Assembly (NCBI GenBank): GCA_036725345.1
Contig: DAIMEJ010000014.1
Coordinates: forward strand, 1 to 64,000
Direction: 5' to 3'
Length of the DNA: 64,000 nucleotides
From: JAPLJU01 sp036725345
GTDB taxonomy: Bacteria; Desulfobacterota; Syntrophia; Syntrophales; UBA2192
Part shown: positions 51,500 to 60,525 of the stretch, one piece after another
Layout: every line of letters starts with the position of its first letter
How positions within the stretch are numbered: the stretch's first letter is position 1
The notes under the pieces: generated by a model
Database searches by the model: none
The model's input: only the letters and a program-made list of their open reading frames with translations
What the model was told of the DNA's origin: nothing
Made by a program: the position numbers and the translations under genes

Positions 51500-51559
51500 A
51501 ATCCATACCCCCTTTCATTTTTTTACAGGGACACCCCTGATGCCCCGACGTCAAGGTCG

Positions 51560-51778
51560 TTATATCTTTTCCGGCACTTGAAAGACACCGTCCTCGAGAA
51601 CCATCGTCTCAAAGTAGGTTTTTGTCTTACAGATAGGGCAGAGGGCGCTGATACAGAGGTCGAGAAATCCTTCGTCAAGGCCGTCCGGGTCCGCATTGAC
51701 AGACGGTATCCACCAATCCATGTAGGTGTTTCCGCATGTCGGGCACTTGACGATGACTTTTTGAATGGAGCCCGTCAT
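51560..51778 (-). CDS. Small zinc-ribbon protein
   Basis: 72 residues with CPTC (12/15) and CPIC (47/50), a four-cysteine ribbon with a central acidic helix (DPDGLDEGFLDLC), of the CpXC-like type. Function unknown. ATG at 51778; GGGG ten bases upstream is a passable site. It transcribes with the formamidase-like gene 60 bases downstream. Confidence 0.72.
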   Translation of the reverse strand: MTGSIQKVIVKCPTCGNTYMDWWIPSVNADPDGLDEGFLDLCISALCPICKTKTYFETMVLEDGVFQVPEKI

Positions 51779-51824
51779 GAAGAAGTGTCCCCGATTTTTC
51801 GCTGCATTCCCCAGGAGGAAATAA

Positions 51825-51880
51825 AAAGGGAGTCCCTGATGAAAAATGCTGTCGACTTCTCCTGATCAGGAACTCCCTTT
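51825..51880 (-). terminator. Rho-independent terminator, minus strand
   Basis: On the minus strand AAAGGGAGTTCCTGAT pairs with ATCAGGGACTCCCTTT (one mismatch) across a 24-base loop, then a T-rich run. It lies 32 bases after the stop of the lipoprotein gene at 51912 and ends the OmpA-LysM-lipoprotein operon. Confidence 0.85.
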
Positions 51881-51911
51881 AAGGTCTGATGGAGTGAAAA
51901 AGGGAGTGTCT

Positions 51912-52520
51912 TTAACCCTTCGTCGCGGTCGCTGCTGCCGGGGGCTGCATACCCAGGGCCGTCATCACCTCAACGGCCTTCTCCTTCACGGTCGTGGCCT
52001 TGGCCAGGGCATCGGTCATGTTGCCGCCCGTGAATGCCGCCTTGGCATCTTCCCACATCTTGACGGCTGCTTCGTAACCCGACTTGGCGCCTTCAAATTT
52101 CGGCTTGTCCAGGCCCGCGGGGAGTTTCTTGCTCTTCGAGAGTATGTCCAGCCGGCTCTTGACGGCATCGAGCATCTTGGGCAACCCCGCGCTCAATTCG
52201 TCCCAGGCCTTGGTCAGTTCCGCCTTCTTTGCCGTTACCGCCGCTGACAGTTCCTTCACCTTGTCGGGGATGGCCTTCGCCCCGTTGAGAGCCGTATCGT
52301 AGTCTTTCTTTTCAAAAGCTCCTTTTGCGGCTGTGATCGCGTCCTCCACGGCCTTCGCCTTGTCCGGGACGTACTTCATCGCCTCGACCTTGACGGCATT
52401 GAAGGCATCCTCGGCGGCTTTGATTGCTGCTGCAGCCGGTTCCTTGTTGCTCGCGCAGGACATGAGGGCAATGGCGACGGCCACACATAAAACAGCTACG
52501 AGAATTCTCTTCGACTTCAT
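51912..52520 (-). CDS. Ala/Lys-rich helical lipoprotein
   Basis: 202 residues. Lipobox LMSC (Cys22), then a fully helical, Ala- and Lys-rich protein (PDKAKAVEDAITAAKGAFEK, then AKAIPDKVKELSAAVTAKKAEL) with repeating Pro-Asp-Lys turns. It resembles DUF4398-like and other envelope scaffolding lipoproteins. Third gene of the envelope operon, 20 bases after the LysM gene. A good purine-rich site precedes the ATG, and a terminator follows the stop. Confidence 0.78.
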   Translation of the reverse strand: MKSKRILVAVLCVAVAIALMSCASNKEPAAAAIKAAEDAFNAVKVEAMKYVPDKAKAVEDAITAAKGAFEKKDYDTALNGAKAIPDKVKELSAAVTAKKAELTKAWDELSAGLPKMLDAVKSRLDILSKSKKLPAGLDKPKFEGAKSGYEAAVKMWEDAKAAFTGGNMTDALAKATTVKEKAVEVMTALGMQPPAAATATKG

Positions 52521-52539
52521 TAAGATTTCCTCCTTTCAG

Positions 52540-52770
52540 TTAAGGAATTCGTAGTTTCTGACCGACTTTGATCAAGTCGGGGTTTTTGAGAATGTCCTTG
52601 TTTGCCTCGAAAATCTTCATGTAGAGGTTGGGGTCGCCGTAGTATTTCTTCGATATCTTGGACAGGGTATCCCCCTTTACCACCACATGCCATTGCGTGG
52701 AGTCCCACGCATCGGTACCCGAGCCCTTGTCATCGGGTCCCAGGCCTTTCAGGTTTTTGTCATCAGCCAT
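52540..52770 (-). CDS. LysM domain protein
   Basis: 76 residues. The C-terminal 50 residues form a LysM domain (VVVKGDTLSKISKKYYGDPN, then IFEANKDIL, PDLIKVGQKLRIP) that binds peptidoglycan. The N-terminal 25 residues are short and polar with no signal peptide, so it may be cytoplasmic or exported by another route. GGAGG precedes the ATG. Middle gene of the OmpA-LysM-lipoprotein run. Confidence 0.87.
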   Translation of the reverse strand: MADDKNLKGLGPDDKGSGTDAWDSTQWHVVVKGDTLSKISKKYYGDPNLYMKIFEANKDILKNPDLIKVGQKLRIP

Positions 52771-52863
52771 ATCCCTCTTCCTCCGTGAATATTAACATTG
52801 CCAGAAGAGCCCGTCAATGCCACTTGCGAAATTCTTGTTCTAACCCGGTCATGCTCTGATAGG

Positions 52864-52893
52864 GAAAGGGCGGGATGACCCCGCCCCTTTTAC
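52864..52893 (-). terminator. Hairpin between OmpA and LysM genes
   Basis: On the minus strand AAGGGGCGGG pairs with CCCGCCCTTT around GTCAT, 15 bases after the OmpA-like stop, with a short T-run. It may attenuate, since the LysM gene follows 94 bases on with its own strong ribosome site. Confidence 0.65.
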
Positions 52894-52908
52894 AGAATTC
52901 CCTTGCTT

Positions 52909-53559
52909 TTACTTCTTCGTCACCCTGAGATCGATTCTCCGGTTCTTTGCCCTTCCTTCCTCCGTGGCATTATCGGCGACCGGAAACTTATCTCCGTACC
53001 CTTCGGCTTCAAGTCTCTTCGCATCGGCGCCTAATTTGACAAGCTCCGCTCGGGTGTTTTCAGCTCTTTGCTTGGAAAGCTTGAGGTTGTCGGCCGGTTT
53101 GCCCACATTGTCGGTGTACCCGCCAATTTTCAGCGCGACTTTCGGGTAGGCTTTCATGATCTCAACTATGTTTTTCAACTGCTCTGCTGAAGTGGGTTTC
53201 AGTGTTGCGCTTCCTGTTTCAAAGTCCAGCCGGTCAAAGGTAAACCACGTTTTTTTGTCCACGGGCTTGCTTTTGTCTTCGATGAAGGCAATCAGTTTTT
53301 TCTCGATGCCGAATTCGGGCACTTTAAGCTCGACGCCGGTCGGCAGCTTGACGGCCAGGAATTTGCCGAGTTTTTCAAGCGCCTTTTGCGCCTCGGTCAT
53401 TACGGCCGGCGCCTTCGCGGGCGCGGGCGGTGTCGGGCTGCAATACCTCACCTGCAGGGCGACCAAAATCACCAGGCACACCATGAAGATCAGTGTGAAC
53501 AGCGTGCCTTGACCCCGGTTAGAGGTGATAGCCGATAAAAAAAGATTTCTTCCAGCCAT
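52909..53559 (-). CDS. OmpA-like envelope protein
   Basis: 216 residues. A single N-terminal membrane helix (23-40, LFTLIFMVCLVILVALQV) is followed by a linker. The C-terminal OmpA domain follows (LDFETGSATLKPTSAEQL, KIGGYTDNVGKPADNLKLSKQRAE, NRRIDLRV), with the peptidoglycan-binding Asp and Arg of the family (TDN and RRID). AAAGGAGG precedes the ATG at 53559. First gene of the three-gene envelope operon. Confidence 0.9.
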   Translation of the reverse strand: MAGRNLFLSAITSNRGQGTLFTLIFMVCLVILVALQVRYCSPTPPAPAKAPAVMTEAQKALEKLGKFLAVKLPTGVELKVPEFGIEKKLIAFIEDKSKPVDKKTWFTFDRLDFETGSATLKPTSAEQLKNIVEIMKAYPKVALKIGGYTDNVGKPADNLKLSKQRAENTRAELVKLGADAKRLEAEGYGDKFPVADNATEEGRAKNRRIDLRVTKK

Positions 53560-53764
53560 ATTTCTTCCTCCTTTCTGCTATAAAAACGGTGACTTCGTTG
53601 AATGGAATGTCGGGTCCTGAAATATGTATTCGGGATTGAAACCGGCTATCGAAACATTTTCATTCAGGATCAGACCCCTAAACTGCGTTTAATTTGAACA
53701 CAGAATCGTGATTTTTTCAATGGGGATGATGATATTTCGATGCCCCCCTTCGTTTCCCCGCCTT

Positions 53765-55081
53765 TCACTTTGATTTTGACTCATCCGACTCCAGCCCGCA
53801 CCTCACAGCCTCCTCAATGATCCGCGAACTCCGCCTTTGGGTGATGTAATTGAATGCCCACTTGAGAAAGACCACAAACCGGTCCTCCTTCTGGAGCAGA
53901 AAATAAATGTGGATAAAGGCCCAGACGAGATTGGCCGCGAAACCGGCGAGTTTCAGTTTGCCCGACTCGAGGATGGCGTAGTTGCGTCCGATGGTCGCCA
54001 GGTTCCCCTTGTCGAAGTATTTGAACGGCGGAAGCGGCGGTTGACCGGCGACGCGCCTAGAGATGGTGCGGCCGGCGTAGCGCCCCTCCTGCATCGCCAC
54101 CTGGGCAACCCCGGGCAGGGGCTTTCCATTTTCCCCGACGACAAGTGCCGTGTCGCCCACGACGAAGATTTCCGGATGCCCGGGAACCGTCAGATCGGGG
54201 GCGACTTTCACCCTGCCCGCGCGGTCGGTCTCGACGCCCAGCCACCGACCGGCCGGCGAGGCCGTGACGCCCGCCATCCAGAGAACGTTCAGGCTCCTGA
54301 TTCGCTCACCGCCGAGGACGACCCCCTCTTCGTCTATTTTCTCGATGGCGTGGCCGAGCCTGACCTCAACCCCCATTTTTTCGAGCCGGACACGGGCCTT
54401 CTCGGAGAGATCCGGTGAAAAAGAGGGCAGGACGCGGGGAGCGGCGTCCACAAGGATGATTCGCGCCCACCGGGGGTCGAAACAGCGGAAGTCCGACTTC
54501 AGGGTGTGACGGACCATTTCCGCCAGCGCGCCCGCCATCTCGCACCCTGTCGGCCCGCCGCCCACGAGGACAAAGGTGAAGAGTTCGGGACGGCTCCGCG
54601 GGTCCTCCTGCATCTCCGCCCTCTCGAAGGCCCGCAGGATTCTGGATCGCAGGCTGATTCCATCTCTAAGCGTTTTCAGGCCCGGGGCGAACTTCGACCA
54701 CTCATCGTGGCCGAAGTAACTTCCCTCGGCGCCCGTTGCCAGGATCAGGTAGTCATAGAAATGGGGATGCTTCCGGCGGCTGGCATAAACGCATCGTTTC
54801 TCCTTGTCCACGCCCGTGACCTCCGCGTGCGCCACAAAGGCGTTTCCGTGGTGCTGCAGGACCTCGCGGATAGGGAATGCAATGTCGCCGGCATCCAGCA
54901 TGCCTCCTGCCACCTGGTAGAGCAGGGCCTGGAAAAGGTAGTGGTTGACCCGGTCGATAAGAATCACATCGACGGGTGTGTCCCTGAGGGCCCTTGCGGC
55001 CTCGATCCCGCCGCAGCCGCCCCCGACAATGACGACCCGTGGTCGGGTACTCTGCCCCTTGCCGGGCTTTTCCTGGCTCAT
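53765..55081 (-). CDS. ndh: Type II NADH:quinone oxidoreductase (NDH-2)
   Basis: 438 residues. FAD Rossmann motif VVIVGGGCGGIEAARAL, second NAD(P) motif FVLVGGGPTGCEMAGALAE, FAD-binding EIFVVGDTALV, and quinone-site segment PPFKYFDKGNLATIGR. The C-terminal amphipathic region (NLVWAFIHIYFLLQKEDRFV) places it on the inner face of the membrane. It oxidises NADH without proton pumping and would take reducing power from the beta-oxidation-type genes nearby. The ribosome site is weak. Confidence 0.9.
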   Translation of the reverse strand: MSQEKPGKGQSTRPRVVIVGGGCGGIEAARALRDTPVDVILIDRVNHYLFQALLYQVAGGMLDAGDIAFPIREVLQHHGNAFVAHAEVTGVDKEKRCVYASRRKHPHFYDYLILATGAEGSYFGHDEWSKFAPGLKTLRDGISLRSRILRAFERAEMQEDPRSRPELFTFVLVGGGPTGCEMAGALAEMVRHTLKSDFRCFDPRWARIILVDAAPRVLPSFSPDLSEKARVRLEKMGVEVRLGHAIEKIDEEGVVLGGERIRSLNVLWMAGVTASPAGRWLGVETDRAGRVKVAPDLTVPGHPEIFVVGDTALVVGENGKPLPGVAQVAMQEGRYAGRTISRRVAGQPPLPPFKYFDKGNLATIGRNYAILESGKLKLAGFAANLVWAFIHIYFLLQKEDRFVVFLKWAFNYITQRRSSRIIEEAVRCGLESDESKSK

Positions 55082-55156
55082 GTTATTTGACTCACCATGC
55101 TTCTATTCCGGGACCGGGCCGGGATGGTTTGGTATGACTTCCTTTACCGTTGACTC

Positions 55157-55627
55157 CTACGACTTATCACTTCTCTCGCCTGGCGGGAATAATTCCGTTT
55201 TCAACCTCTCGAGAAGCTTTCGGTATGCCTGTTCATCCTCCTCCTTCAGCCGTTTTATGCCTTCGATAAAACGGTCTATGTTGACGTTCGTGGGCGCGAT
55301 GTAGTTGCCTTTCACGGCGGCGACCTCCCTCGCTACATCCGTGAATTCCTCGAGTGCTTTTTTCTGTTCAGCAGACCACCCCGTTGAATCAGTGTGGTGA
55401 ACCATCGCATCGAGGGCTTCGATGATGCGGCCAAGCTGTTTACCGTAACCGGCGACATTTTCTATAATTTGCCGCTCCATCCGGGGATCCGATGACTTTG
55501 TCATGTTGATGTTGATGAACCCGATCTGACTCATCATGCGGAGCCACCAGGTCCAGGGGTTGATGGCCTGGGTGACATCGCCGGAGAGGGGAAACTTGAA
55601 GAGGCTGTTGTCGGCGTCTTTCGGCAT
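55157..55627 (-). CDS. Hypothetical helical protein
   Basis: 156 residues, no signal peptide. A hydrophobic Trp-rich segment (AINPWTWWLRMMSQIGF) is followed by long amphipathic helices (ERQIIENVAGYGKQLGRIIE, IDRFIEGIKRLKEEDEQAYR). AAGGAGG lies just before the ATG. It precedes NDH-2 on the same strand and follows the YhdH-like reductase by 60 bases. I do not recognise the family. Confidence 0.7.
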   Translation of the reverse strand: MPKDADNSLFKFPLSGDVTQAINPWTWWLRMMSQIGFININMTKSSDPRMERQIIENVAGYGKQLGRIIEALDAMVHHTDSTGWSAEQKKALEEFTDVAREVAAVKGNYIAPTNVNIDRFIEGIKRLKEEDEQAYRKLLERLKTELFPPGERSDKS

Positions 55628-55687
55628 ATTCCTTGCCTCCTTCCTTTATTGAAAACGGGGACCGTTCTCGTTGTTGTCTGCGGGGAC

Positions 55688-56689
55688 CTATTCAGGCAGT
55701 CGCACGATGGTTCTGCCTCTGTGTTTTTTCGCAAGCATCAGATCCATTTCCCCGCCGACACCCTCCAGCGACGTCTCCGTCGTGATCTGATCCAGGCGGG
55801 CCAGCTTCCATTCGCCGGCGAGCCGGTCCCACGTTCTCTGACGCAGGGGCATCGGGCAGTTCTGGGAGTCGATGCCGACGAGGACGACACCCCGGATGAT
55901 GAAGGGATAGACGTTGAGCGGCAGATCGTGGGATCCCACGTTCCCGCAGCAGGTCGCGACGCCCCCCTGCTGCAGGGACCTGAGGGTGGTCGAGAGCATG
56001 ATGCCGCCGACCGTGTCGACCGCTCCGGCCCACCTGGCCTTCAGTAGGGTCCTGTCGCTGGTATCCGTCGCCTCCTCTATGCTGATGACCTCCTTGGCCC
56101 CCAGGGAGAGAAGGTACGGCTTTTCATCCACAACGCCGTTGACGGCGGTGACCCGGTACCCTCCTTTGACGAGGATGGAAACGGCGATGCTTCCGACGCC
56201 GCCGGTGGCGCCCGAGACCAGCACGGCACCCTGGTCGGGCTTGATACCGCACTCCACGAGGCGCAGGACCGACAATGCGGCCGTGAAGCCCGCCGTGCCG
56301 TAGACCATGCTCTCCCGCAGCGTGAGATTTGCCGGGAGCCTGACGACCCACCCGGCCGGGACCCGGATGTACTGGCCGTAACCGCCGGAGGTGTTCATCC
56401 CCAGGTCATAGCTTGTCACAATCACGGGGTCGCCCGGCTTGAATCCGGGGTTGCTGCTTTCCTCGACGACGCCCGCGGCATCGATCCCCGGCGTGTGCGG
56501 GTAGCTCTTCGTCACGCCCCGGTTTCCGATCGCGGAGAGCGCGTCCTTGTAGTTGAGAGAGGAGTATTTGACCTTCACCAGGACGTCACCCGGCGGCAGG
56601 CTGTCGATGGATCGCTCTTCGATCTTTCTGCTGAACCGTCCGTCCTTTTCTTCCCGGATCACCATTGCCCTGAACATCTTTTCAGCCAT
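55688..56689 (-). CDS. YhdH/YhfP family zinc-free MDR reductase
   Basis: 333 residues. MDR fold with VKVKYSSLNYKDALSAIGN, GIDAAGVVEESSNPGFKPGD, NADPH motif SGATGGVGSIAVSIL and the C-terminal GRTIVRL. No zinc ligands of alcohol dehydrogenases are present, fitting quinone oxidoreductase- or acrylyl-CoA reductase (AcuI)-like enzymes. The ATG at 56689 has AAAGGAG eight bases upstream. It neighbours the alcohol-dehydrogenase and enoyl-CoA genes. Confidence 0.9.
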   Translation of the reverse strand: MAEKMFRAMVIREEKDGRFSRKIEERSIDSLPPGDVLVKVKYSSLNYKDALSAIGNRGVTKSYPHTPGIDAAGVVEESSNPGFKPGDPVIVTSYDLGMNTSGGYGQYIRVPAGWVVRLPANLTLRESMVYGTAGFTAALSVLRLVECGIKPDQGAVLVSGATGGVGSIAVSILVKGGYRVTAVNGVVDEKPYLLSLGAKEVISIEEATDTSDRTLLKARWAGAVDTVGGIMLSTTLRSLQQGGVATCCGNVGSHDLPLNVYPFIIRGVVLVGIDSQNCPMPLRQRTWDRLAGEWKLARLDQITTETSLEGVGGEMDLMLAKKHRGRTIVRLPE

Positions 56690-56836
56690 CAATCGATCTC
56701 CTTTTAAGTATGAATGCTTCTATTCTACAGTTGTACACGCTTCCCGCGCGGCACCGGTGCAGTAAAAGAGAAAACCCTCTCTGCCCTTCGGGAATCACGG
56801 AAGCCGGGTAATCTTTCTTGACTGTCCCGTCTCGGG

Positions 56837-57400
56837 CTATTTTTTTCGCCCGTAGTAGCCGGTGAAAGAAGCTTTGCCGATGGCATTCTGCTTGAAGAAG
56901 AAACCCGCCATGGCCGCTGTCGCATTCGGCGGCAAATCGATTTTTTCCACTTTCAGCGCGTGGATGGTGAAGATATAGCGGTGCGCCTTGTCGCCCGCCG
57001 GAGGGCAGGGTCCGCCGTATCCCGGGCCCCCGAAGTCGGTGTTGACCTGGAGACTGCCGGGGGGAAGAAGTTTCCCGTCCGGTGTTCCGGCACCCTTGGG
57101 GAGGGACATCACCGTCGCGGGGATGTTATAGACGACCCAGTGCCACCAGCCGCTCCCCGTCGGTGCATCGGGATCGTAGACGGTCAGGGCGAAACTCTTC
57201 GTCCCTGCGGGCGGGTTCTTCCAGGCAAGCGCAGGTGATTTGTTCAGGCCGGAGCACCCGAACCCATTGAAAACCTGCTCGTTTTGCATGAGCGTCCCGT
57301 CCTTGATGTCCGGACTGCTCAGCATGAATTTGCCGGTCTCCGCGGCCGAGACCGGAGAAACAAGGCATAAAGCGATTATGATGAATGTCAGGTATCTCAT
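56837..57400 (-). CDS. Exported PEBP (YbhB/YbcL-like) protein
   Basis: 187 residues with a signal peptide (MRYLTFIIIALCLVSPVSAAE). PEBP marks: FMLSSPDIKDG, NGFGCSGLNKSPALAW, TVYDPDAPTGSGWWHWVVYN, and GYGGPCPPAGDKAHRYIFTI, with anion-pocket His and Pro intact. Binds a phospholipid head group or small anion in the periplasm. The start at 57400 has GGAGGTG eight bases upstream; a longer start to 57514 has no signal peptide. Confidence 0.88.
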   Translation of the reverse strand: MRYLTFIIIALCLVSPVSAAETGKFMLSSPDIKDGTLMQNEQVFNGFGCSGLNKSPALAWKNPPAGTKSFALTVYDPDAPTGSGWWHWVVYNIPATVMSLPKGAGTPDGKLLPPGSLQVNTDFGGPGYGGPCPPAGDKAHRYIFTIHALKVEKIDLPPNATAAMAGFFFKQNAIGKASFTGYYGRKK

Positions 57401-57526
57401 GAACACACCTCCTTTGTCTGGTTGTGATGGACGAATATTAACGGACTGCAGGGAACAGGGAAAGCCAGGCATTATAATGACACTTAGACACAACGGTTGG
57501 CAACTGTTTTCCAAAGGGCCTGGGGA

Positions 57527-58615
57527 TTAAGATCTGCTTATCTTCAGCACGGGCTTTATGGTGCGGCCTCGCCTGGCATCGGCGATCGCACGGTTGATCT
57601 GCCGGAAGTCATAGAATTTCTCGAGACGATCAAAGGGGAAATGGCCTTTTCGGTAAGAAGCGATCAGCCGGGGGATAAAGGTCTGGGGCACGGCATCCCC
57701 CTGGATGATGCTCAGGGCCTTCCGCCCCTGCGGCAGGGAACCCGGGCCGCTGACACCGGTGAGATACGCCGCCTTACCCCCGGGCTTCAGGAGATCCACC
57801 GCAAGCCTGTAGAGTTCAAAGTCGCCGGTGGTTTCTACCGTGTAATCGACCCCGCCGCCCGCGATCTTCCGGACGCGCCCGGCTGTGTCCTCACGACGGT
57901 TGTCGATCACGTGGGTCGCCCCGAGTTCCATGGCAAGCTCGAGTCTCGAGGGAACGACATCGACGCCGACAATCGGCCCGGCCCCGGCGATTCGAGCCGC
58001 CATTACGGCCGCAAGGCCGACGGCGCCCGTGCCGAAGACGGCGAGGCTCTCCCCGGCCCGGACCGCCAGGGAGTTCATCACGGTGCCGGCCCCCGTCTGC
58101 AGGCCGCAGCCCAGGGGGGCCAGGATCTCGAGGGGCAGGTTCTTTGGAACCTTGACGAGGTTTCTCTCCGTAGCCAGGCTGTGGGACGCAAAGGACGACT
58201 GGCCGAAGAAGTGTCCCCTGACTCTGCTTCGGTGCAGGGCGTTGCTCCCGTCGGGACGCCTGAAACCGAAGTTCAGGTCATAGAGGTACAGGCAGTCCGC
58301 CGGGCGGCCGCTTCGGCACCGGCGGCAACGGCCGCAGGACTGGTAGGAAAGAACGACGTGATCGCCTCGCCGGACGCGCTTCACCTTCTTGCCGACTTGT
58401 TCCACTATGCCGGCGCCCTCGTGACCCAGCACCAGAGGCCCTTCAGAAGCGTCATACCATTCGTCGACGTAGCTGATGTCGGTATGGCAGATGCCGCTGG
58501 CGACGATGCGGACCAGTACCTCGTCCTCCCTCGGGCCTTCCATTTCGAGGGTTTCGATCTTCAAGGGGCCGCCCCTTCTGCGCAGGACGGCCGCCCTGAT
58601 CTTTTGCACGTCCAT
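57527..58615 (-). CDS. Zinc-dependent alcohol dehydrogenase (aryl alcohol type)
   Basis: 362 residues. Catalytic zinc ligands C43 (SGICHTD), H65/E66 (LGHEGAGI) and Cys in PLGCGLQTGAG. Structural zinc cysteines at 94, 97, 100, 108. NAD motif VFGTGAVGLAAVMAAR. The group includes benzyl- and other aryl-alcohol dehydrogenases, which would fit aromatic breakdown together with the nearby acyl-CoA enzymes. The ribosome site is weak; alternative starts exist only downstream. Confidence 0.9.
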   Translation of the reverse strand: MDVQKIRAAVLRRRGGPLKIETLEMEGPREDEVLVRIVASGICHTDISYVDEWYDASEGPLVLGHEGAGIVEQVGKKVKRVRRGDHVVLSYQSCGRCRRCRSGRPADCLYLYDLNFGFRRPDGSNALHRSRVRGHFFGQSSFASHSLATERNLVKVPKNLPLEILAPLGCGLQTGAGTVMNSLAVRAGESLAVFGTGAVGLAAVMAARIAGAGPIVGVDVVPSRLELAMELGATHVIDNRREDTAGRVRKIAGGGVDYTVETTGDFELYRLAVDLLKPGGKAAYLTGVSGPGSLPQGRKALSIIQGDAVPQTFIPRLIASYRKGHFPFDRLEKFYDFRQINRAIADARRGRTIKPVLKISRS

Positions 58616-58667
58616 CTTCTTGTTTAGCTCTCAATCATCATACAGATGATTATTTGCCGGGGAATAT

Positions 58668-59075
58668 TCAAGTGTTCACTCCCTGGGCGACGAGCTTCCC
58701 TTCCTGGTTGTTGACCGTCCATTTGTAGGTGATGGGGCCGCCCCGCTTTCCTTCCTTCTTGCCCAGGACCTCAACCTCGGCCGACAGGCGGTCGCCCGGA
58801 AACACAGGCGTCCTGAAGGAAATGTCCGTTGCCGATATCCATATGGCGTCCGCGAGGAAACCGTGCTTCGCCATAAGGCCCATCATGCTTCCCATGACGT
58901 ATATCCCGGGCGTTACCCTGTCTTTGAAACCCTTGCTCTTCGCGAAGTCGGCATTCAAAAAACCGGGCAGATCCATGCCGGACATCTGCGCCACAAGGTC
59001 GATTTCCGTTCCCGTGATGGGTTTTGTTACCGGTGATTTGTAAACCTTGCCGATTTCGATTTCTTCAAAGTACAT
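58668..59075 (-). CDS. MaoC-like dehydratase (second copy)
   Basis: 135 residues, hot-dog fold. N-terminus FEEIEIGKVYKSPVTKPITG, the segment FAKSKGFKDRVTPGIYVMGSM corresponding to the hydratase box, and a C-terminal strand VNNQEGKLVAQGV. The Asp-x-x-x-x-His pair of active hydratases is not complete in this copy (it reads FLNADFAKSKGFKD), so it may be a binding or regulatory member. AAAGGAGG precedes the ATG; 32 bases after the crotonase gene. Confidence 0.82.
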   Translation of the reverse strand: MYFEEIEIGKVYKSPVTKPITGTEIDLVAQMSGMDLPGFLNADFAKSKGFKDRVTPGIYVMGSMMGLMAKHGFLADAIWISATDISFRTPVFPGDRLSAEVEVLGKKEGKRGGPITYKWTVNNQEGKLVAQGVNT

Positions 59076-59107
59076 GTGATGACCTCCTTTCGGTTACGTT
59101 ATGGTGA

Positions 59108-59896
59108 TCAACGTCCCTTGAATCTCGCTTCTCTTTTTTCGACAAAAGACTTCACGCCCTCGGCGGCGTCTTCGGTTTTCATGAGAGGGACGAGGTCGGG
59201 AATCAGTTTCGCGACGGCCGCTCTCTCCCCGCAGCTCTGAACACGCCTTGCGGACTCGAGCGTCGCCCTGACCCCCAGAGGGGCCTGCTTCGCGATCGTT
59301 TCGGCGATCTCGAGCGCCCCGTCGACTTGCGCCCCGTTCTCGGTCACCTTCTGGATGAGGCCGAGGCGGTAAGCCTCGTCGGCGTGTAATTCATCGCCCG
59401 TCAAAAGGTACCTCATGGAATTTCCCCACCCGATCTCCTGGTGCAGCCGGATCGTCGCTCCTCCCACGGGGTAGATCCCACGTTTGATCTCGATCATGGC
59501 GAGGCGAACGTCGCTTGACGCCACACGGATGTCAGCGGCCAGGAGCAGTTCGAATCCGATCGTGAAACAGATGCCCTGGACAGCTATGACCACGGGCTTT
59601 CCTACGCGCCTTGCTTCGTCGAGCCCGAGGGGGTCGCAGGCCCCCGCGGGAAGAGGGGGGGCGAATACGCCTTTTTCTATGAGCGGAACCCACTGGGGAA
59701 GGTCGAGGCCCGCCGTGAAATGCTTGCCGTGGGCAAACAGGAGCCCGCAGCGCATATCGGGGTCATTGTTGAGTTCACCGAAGGCGACGGCGAGTTCGGT
59801 GTACAGGTCTAAATTGAAGGCATTCATCTTCGCGGGGCGGTTAAGGCCCATGAGCAGGACATGACCTTTTCGCTCGACGGTCACGTTTTTTTCCAT
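59108..59896 (-). CDS. Enoyl-CoA hydratase/isomerase (crotonase) family
   Basis: 262 residues. Crotonase fold: LMGLNRPAKMNAFN, CoA/oxyanion segment HGKHFTAGLDLPQWVP, GICFTIGFELLLAADIRVAS, and SDVRLAMIEIKRGIYPVGG. The hydratase Glu pair is reduced: E is present in MIEIKRG but the first position (usually Glu) is Phe or Leu in the GFELLL region. So it may be an isomerase or thioesterase-like member. It is part of the MaoC/ADH/reductase series. Confidence 0.9.
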   Translation of the reverse strand: MEKNVTVERKGHVLLMGLNRPAKMNAFNLDLYTELAVAFGELNNDPDMRCGLLFAHGKHFTAGLDLPQWVPLIEKGVFAPPLPAGACDPLGLDEARRVGKPVVIAVQGICFTIGFELLLAADIRVASSDVRLAMIEIKRGIYPVGGATIRLHQEIGWGNSMRYLLTGDELHADEAYRLGLIQKVTENGAQVDGALEIAETIAKQAPLGVRATLESARRVQSCGERAAVAKLIPDLVPLMKTEDAAEGVKSFVEKREARFKGR

Positions 59897-59955
59897 CTGC
59901 CGATACCTCTCTCGTTTTGATCACTTGATATGGGTTTGCCGCGTGACGGGCCGGG

Positions 59956-60525
59956 TTACTTGATTCGAATCGACTCGATGACCACCGCTTCGCGGGGGCA
60001 ATCCGATGTGAAGGGGCCTTTCGGTCCTGTCGGCACGCTGGCGATGGCGTCGACCACGTCCATGCCTTTGGTGACCTTGCCGAATACGGCGTAGCCATAA
60101 TCACGGATGCCGTGGTTGAGCCGGACGTTGTCCTTGTGATTGATGAAGAATTGCGCGGTGGCCGAATCCACCACCGAGGTGCGGGCCATGGCCAGTGTGC
60201 CGCGGTCGTTCTTCAGACCGTTGGCGGCCTCGTTCTTGATGGGTGCCCGGGTGGCCTTCTCTTTGAGGTTCCGGTCGTAGCCGCCGCCCTGGATCATGAA
60301 GTTCTTGATCACCCGGTGAAAAATCGTCCCGTCATAGAATTTGGCCTCGGCGTACTTGATGAAGTTCTCAACCGTAATTGGCGCCTTGTCCCTGAAGAGA
60401 ACGGCCTCGATCACACCCTTGTTGGTTTTGATCACGACGGTCGGGTTGCCCCTGCCCGCGTCCTGGGCGACTGACAGGCCCGAGGACATGAACAGCACCA
60501 TGACGACACACAGTAATTTTTTCAT
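59956..60525 (-). CDS. ppiA: Peptidyl-prolyl cis-trans isomerase A (cyclophilin)
   Basis: 189 residues with a signal peptide (MKKLLCVVMVLFMSSGLSVA). Cyclophilin core: VVIKTNKGVIEAVLFRDKAP, FHRVIKNFMIQGGGYDRNLK with the catalytic Arg, and SATAQFFINHKDN. Catalyses prolyl isomerisation in the periplasm. The start at 60525 has AAAGGAG; it overlaps the YciI gene by four bases, so they are cotranscribed. Confidence 0.9.
   Translation of the reverse strand: MKKLLCVVMVLFMSSGLSVAQDAGRGNPTVVIKTNKGVIEAVLFRDKAPITVENFIKYAEAKFYDGTIFHRVIKNFMIQGGGYDRNLKEKATRAPIKNEAANGLKNDRGTLAMARTSVVDSATAQFFINHKDNVRLNHGIRDYGYAVFGKVTKGMDVVDAIASVPTGPKGPFTSDCPREAVVIESIRIK

Noticed and set aside
50249..51865. 538-residue plus-strand open frame
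   Set aside because: Antisense to the formamidase gene and the zinc-ribbon gene, both with good starts and motifs.
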